The notes beneath the pieces are model-generated. The model saw nothing but the letters and a program-made list of their open reading frames with translations. It did no database searches and was not told where the DNA came from. This document shows positions 5,646 to 7,136 of a stretch of DNA of 7,136 nucleotides, piece after piece (position 1 is the stretch's first letter; every line of letters begins with the position of its first letter). The DNA is taken from the NCBI GenBank assembly GCA_025359585.1, contig JANYFX010000300.1, positions 1 through 7,136 of the forward strand, read 5' to 3'. The translations under genes and the position numbers were made by a program. The DNA comes from Rhizobacter sp. (GTDB lineage Bacteria > Pseudomonadota > Gammaproteobacteria > Burkholderiales > Burkholderiaceae_C).

Positions 5646-5938
5646 CGCGGCTCAATGTGCTTCTGCTGGTCGCGCTGATCTTCAGCAGCCTGTACCTCGT
5701 GCGCGTGTCGCACGAGTCGCGCAGCCTGTTCGCCGAACTCGACCGCGCGCGCACCGAAGAGCGTTTGCTCGACAGCGAGCACGAGCGCTTGCGCTCCGAG
5801 AAGCAGTCGCAGGCCACGCCCTTGCGTGTCGAAAAGACCGCGCGCGACAAGCTTGCGATGCGCAGCGCCACGCCGGCCGTCACGCAGTACGTGACCTATG
5901 CGCGGGCCGCGTCAGTCGCGACGGGGAGCGAGCGATGA
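5642..5938 (+). CDS. ftsL: Cell division protein FtsL
   Basis: This small 98-residue bitopic membrane protein of the divisome normally forms a complex with FtsB and FtsQ and helps activate FtsW-FtsI septal synthesis. A short N-terminus (MTRLN) is followed by one membrane helix, LNVLLLVALIFSSLYLV (about 4-20). A charged coiled-coil segment then runs from about residue 25 to 60 (SRSLFAELDRARTEERLLDSEHERLRSEK in part), followed by RVEKTARDKLAMRSATP, where the KLAMR-like stretch is typical of FtsL. Sequence conservation in this family is low, so the call rests on size, topology and position between rsmH and ftsI. ATG 5642 overlaps the rsmH stop by 4 bases and the stop overlaps the ftsI start by 4 bases, which suggests coupled translation. 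Confidence 0.92.
   Translation: MTRLNVLLLVALIFSSLYLVRVSHESRSLFAELDRARTEERLLDSEHERLRSEKQSQATPLRVEKTARDKLAMRSATPAVTQYVTYARAASVATGSER
5923..5928 (+). promoter_or_regulatory. Ribosome binding site of ftsI
   Basis: GGGGAG sits 6 bases before the ATG at 5935, inside the end of ftsL. It fixes the ftsI start at the ATGA overlap. Confidence 0.65.
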
Positions 5939-7136
5939 GCTGGTTCGGCAAAGGTTCATCCGCCAACACCGGCGCGGCGCGCAAGTCGCCCGGTGCGACC
6001 AGCGTGCGCAGCGTCAACTACTCGACCAGCCCGTTGCTCGCGTCGAAGACACCGCCGTGGCGCTCGAAGTTCCTGGTCGCGCTGGTGGGCTTCAGCTTTT
6101 GCATCCTGCTCGGCCGCGCGCTCTACGTGCAGATCATCGGCACCGAGTTTTTCCTGAAGCAGGGCGAGATTCGCTACGCACGCTCGCTCACGCTGCCAGC
6201 GAGCCGCGGGCGCATCCTCGATCGCAACGGCCAGATCCTCGCGTCGAGCGTGCCGGCTTCGTCGCTGTGGGCGATCCCGAAAGACTTCAGTGCCGACAAG
6301 GCAGAGCGGCGCCAGCTCGCCAGGTTGATCGGCATGACGCCGCAAGAGCTCGAAGACCGCCTCGACGACAACACCAACTTCGTCTGGCTGAAACGCCTCG
6401 CCGAGGACCAGGCCGCGAAGGACGTGCTCGCGCTCAACCTGAAGGGCATTCACCAGGTGCGCGAGTACAAGCGCAAGTACCCCGAGGGTGAGGCGGCCAC
6501 GCACGTGGTCGGCTTCACCAACGTGGAAGACCGCGGCCAGGAAGGCATCGAACTCGCGTTCGAAAAAGACCTGGCCGGCCGCGACGGCTCGCGCCGCGTC
6601 ATCAAGGACCGGCTCGGCCGCGTGGTCGAAGACATCGGCGACAGCGTGGCGCCGGTCGACGGGCGCGACATCACCCTGTCGATCGACTCCAAGGTGCAGT
6701 TCTTCGCCTACCAGCGCATCCGCGACGCGGTGGCCGAGCACAAGGCCAAGGCCGGCAGCGTGGTCGTGCTCGACGCGCAGACCGGCGAGCTGCTGGCGCT
6801 GGCCAATTTCCCGAGCTACTCGCCCGCCGACCGCCGCAACCTGACCGGCGCGCAGCTGCGCAACCGCGCCGTGACCGACACCTTCGAGCCCGGCTCGACG
6901 ATGAAACCTTTCATCGCCGCGTGGGCGATGGAGACCGGCCGCGTCACGCCCAACACCATCATCCAGACGGCACCGGGCCGGCTCACCATCACCGGCTCGA
7001 CCATCACCGACGCGCACCCGCACGGTGACCTGACGGTCGCGCAGGTGATCCAGAAGTCGAGCAACGTCGGCGCGGTCAAGATGGCGATGCAGTTCACGCC
7101 GCGCGAGATGTGGGAGCTGTACGCGCAGGTCGGTTT
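5935..7136 (+). CDS. ftsI: Peptidoglycan D,D-transpeptidase FtsI (penicillin-binding protein 3), 3' end outside the window
   Basis: The frame is open from ATG 5935 to the window end, giving 400 complete codons of a protein that usually has about 580 residues. FtsI is the septum-specific class B penicillin-binding protein that cross-links peptidoglycan at the division site with FtsW. It has a cytoplasmic N-terminus of about 44 residues (MSWFGKGSS...), one membrane anchor, FLVALVGFSFCILLGRALYV (46-65), and then a pedestal/dimer domain starting with LPASRGRILDRNGQILASS. The transpeptidase domain begins near VVVLDAQTGELLALANFPSY. The nucleophile motif STMK is at 321-324 (Ser321) and the second motif SSN at 375-377. 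The KTG motif is expected beyond the window. It overlaps ftsL by 4 bases and has a good Shine-Dalgarno. The product is the target of several beta-lactams in other bacteria. Confidence 0.96.
   Translation, partial: MSWFGKGSSANTGAARKSPGATSVRSVNYSTSPLLASKTPPWRSKFLVALVGFSFCILLGRALYVQIIGTEFFLKQGEIRYARSLTLPASRGRILDRNGQILASSVPASSLWAIPKDFSADKAERRQLARLIGMTPQELEDRLDDNTNFVWLKRLAEDQAAKDVLALNLKGIHQVREYKRKYPEGEAATHVVGFTNVEDRGQEGIELAFEKDLAGRDGSRRVIKDRLGRVVEDIGDSVAPVDGRDITLSIDSKVQFFAYQRIRDAVAEHKAKAGSVVVLDAQTGELLALANFPSYSPADRRNLTGAQLRNRAVTDTFEPGSTMKPFIAAWAMETGRVTPNTIIQTAPGRLTITGSTITDAHPHGDLTVAQVIQKSSNVGAVKMAMQFTPREMWELYAQVG

Noticed and set aside
5956..7023. 355-codon open frame on the minus strand opposite ftsI
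   Set aside because: The plus-strand frame encodes FtsI with its STMK and SSN motifs. The antisense frame is Arg/Ala/Val-rich shadow sequence typical of high-GC DNA.

Overview
The window is strongly GC-rich, with G or C favoured at third codon positions. It reads as chromosomal DNA of a betaproteobacterium, most likely Burkholderiales. This is an inference from codon usage, from the division and cell wall (dcw) cluster order mraZ-rsmH-ftsL-ftsI, and from how the proteins read; no database was consulted. There are no tRNAs, rRNAs, CRISPR arrays, transposases or other signs of mobile DNA.

Left part (1-4022). The 3' end of an unrecognised gene (1-399, plus strand), probably a beta-sandwich domain, converges on a minus-strand gene set that reads right to left. 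That set is an HMG-CoA-lyase-like enzyme (4022 to 3021), a CaiB/BaiF (class III) CoA-transferase (3028 to 1829, overlapping the lyase by 8 bases) and an FAD/disulfide oxidoreductase of the lipoamide dehydrogenase/mercuric reductase superfamily (1797 to 406). The first two together look like an 'activate then cleave' catabolic module: CoA is transferred onto a branched hydroxy-acid, which the lyase then splits. The oxidoreductase is probably co-transcribed, but no functional link is evident.

Middle (4023-4231). A roughly 200-base divergent intergenic region contains a conspicuous AT-rich stretch. Its right end holds a well-formed sigma-70-type promoter (TTGACC, 17-base spacer, TACAGT). Four GTGG-like repeats at an exact 10-base period run from the -10 element into the first codons of mraZ. 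This matches the known architecture of the MraZ autoregulatory operator.

Right part (4232-7136). This is the start of the dcw cluster: mraZ (regulator), rsmH (16S rRNA methyltransferase), ftsL (divisome membrane protein) and ftsI (septal transpeptidase PBP3, cut by the window end). The last three are joined by 4-base ATGA overlaps. ftsI has no stop in the window but is clear from its motifs.

The most unusual observation is inside rsmH. A block at about 5160-5345 loses the GC-ending codon preference of its flanks (31 of 62 codons by hand count, against 34 of 40 just downstream). It coincides with a 71-codon ORF in the +1 frame (5164-5379), which is preceded by the best Shine-Dalgarno sequence I found near any start in the window. 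Dual coding, gene conversion and a conserved nucleic-acid element all remain possible.
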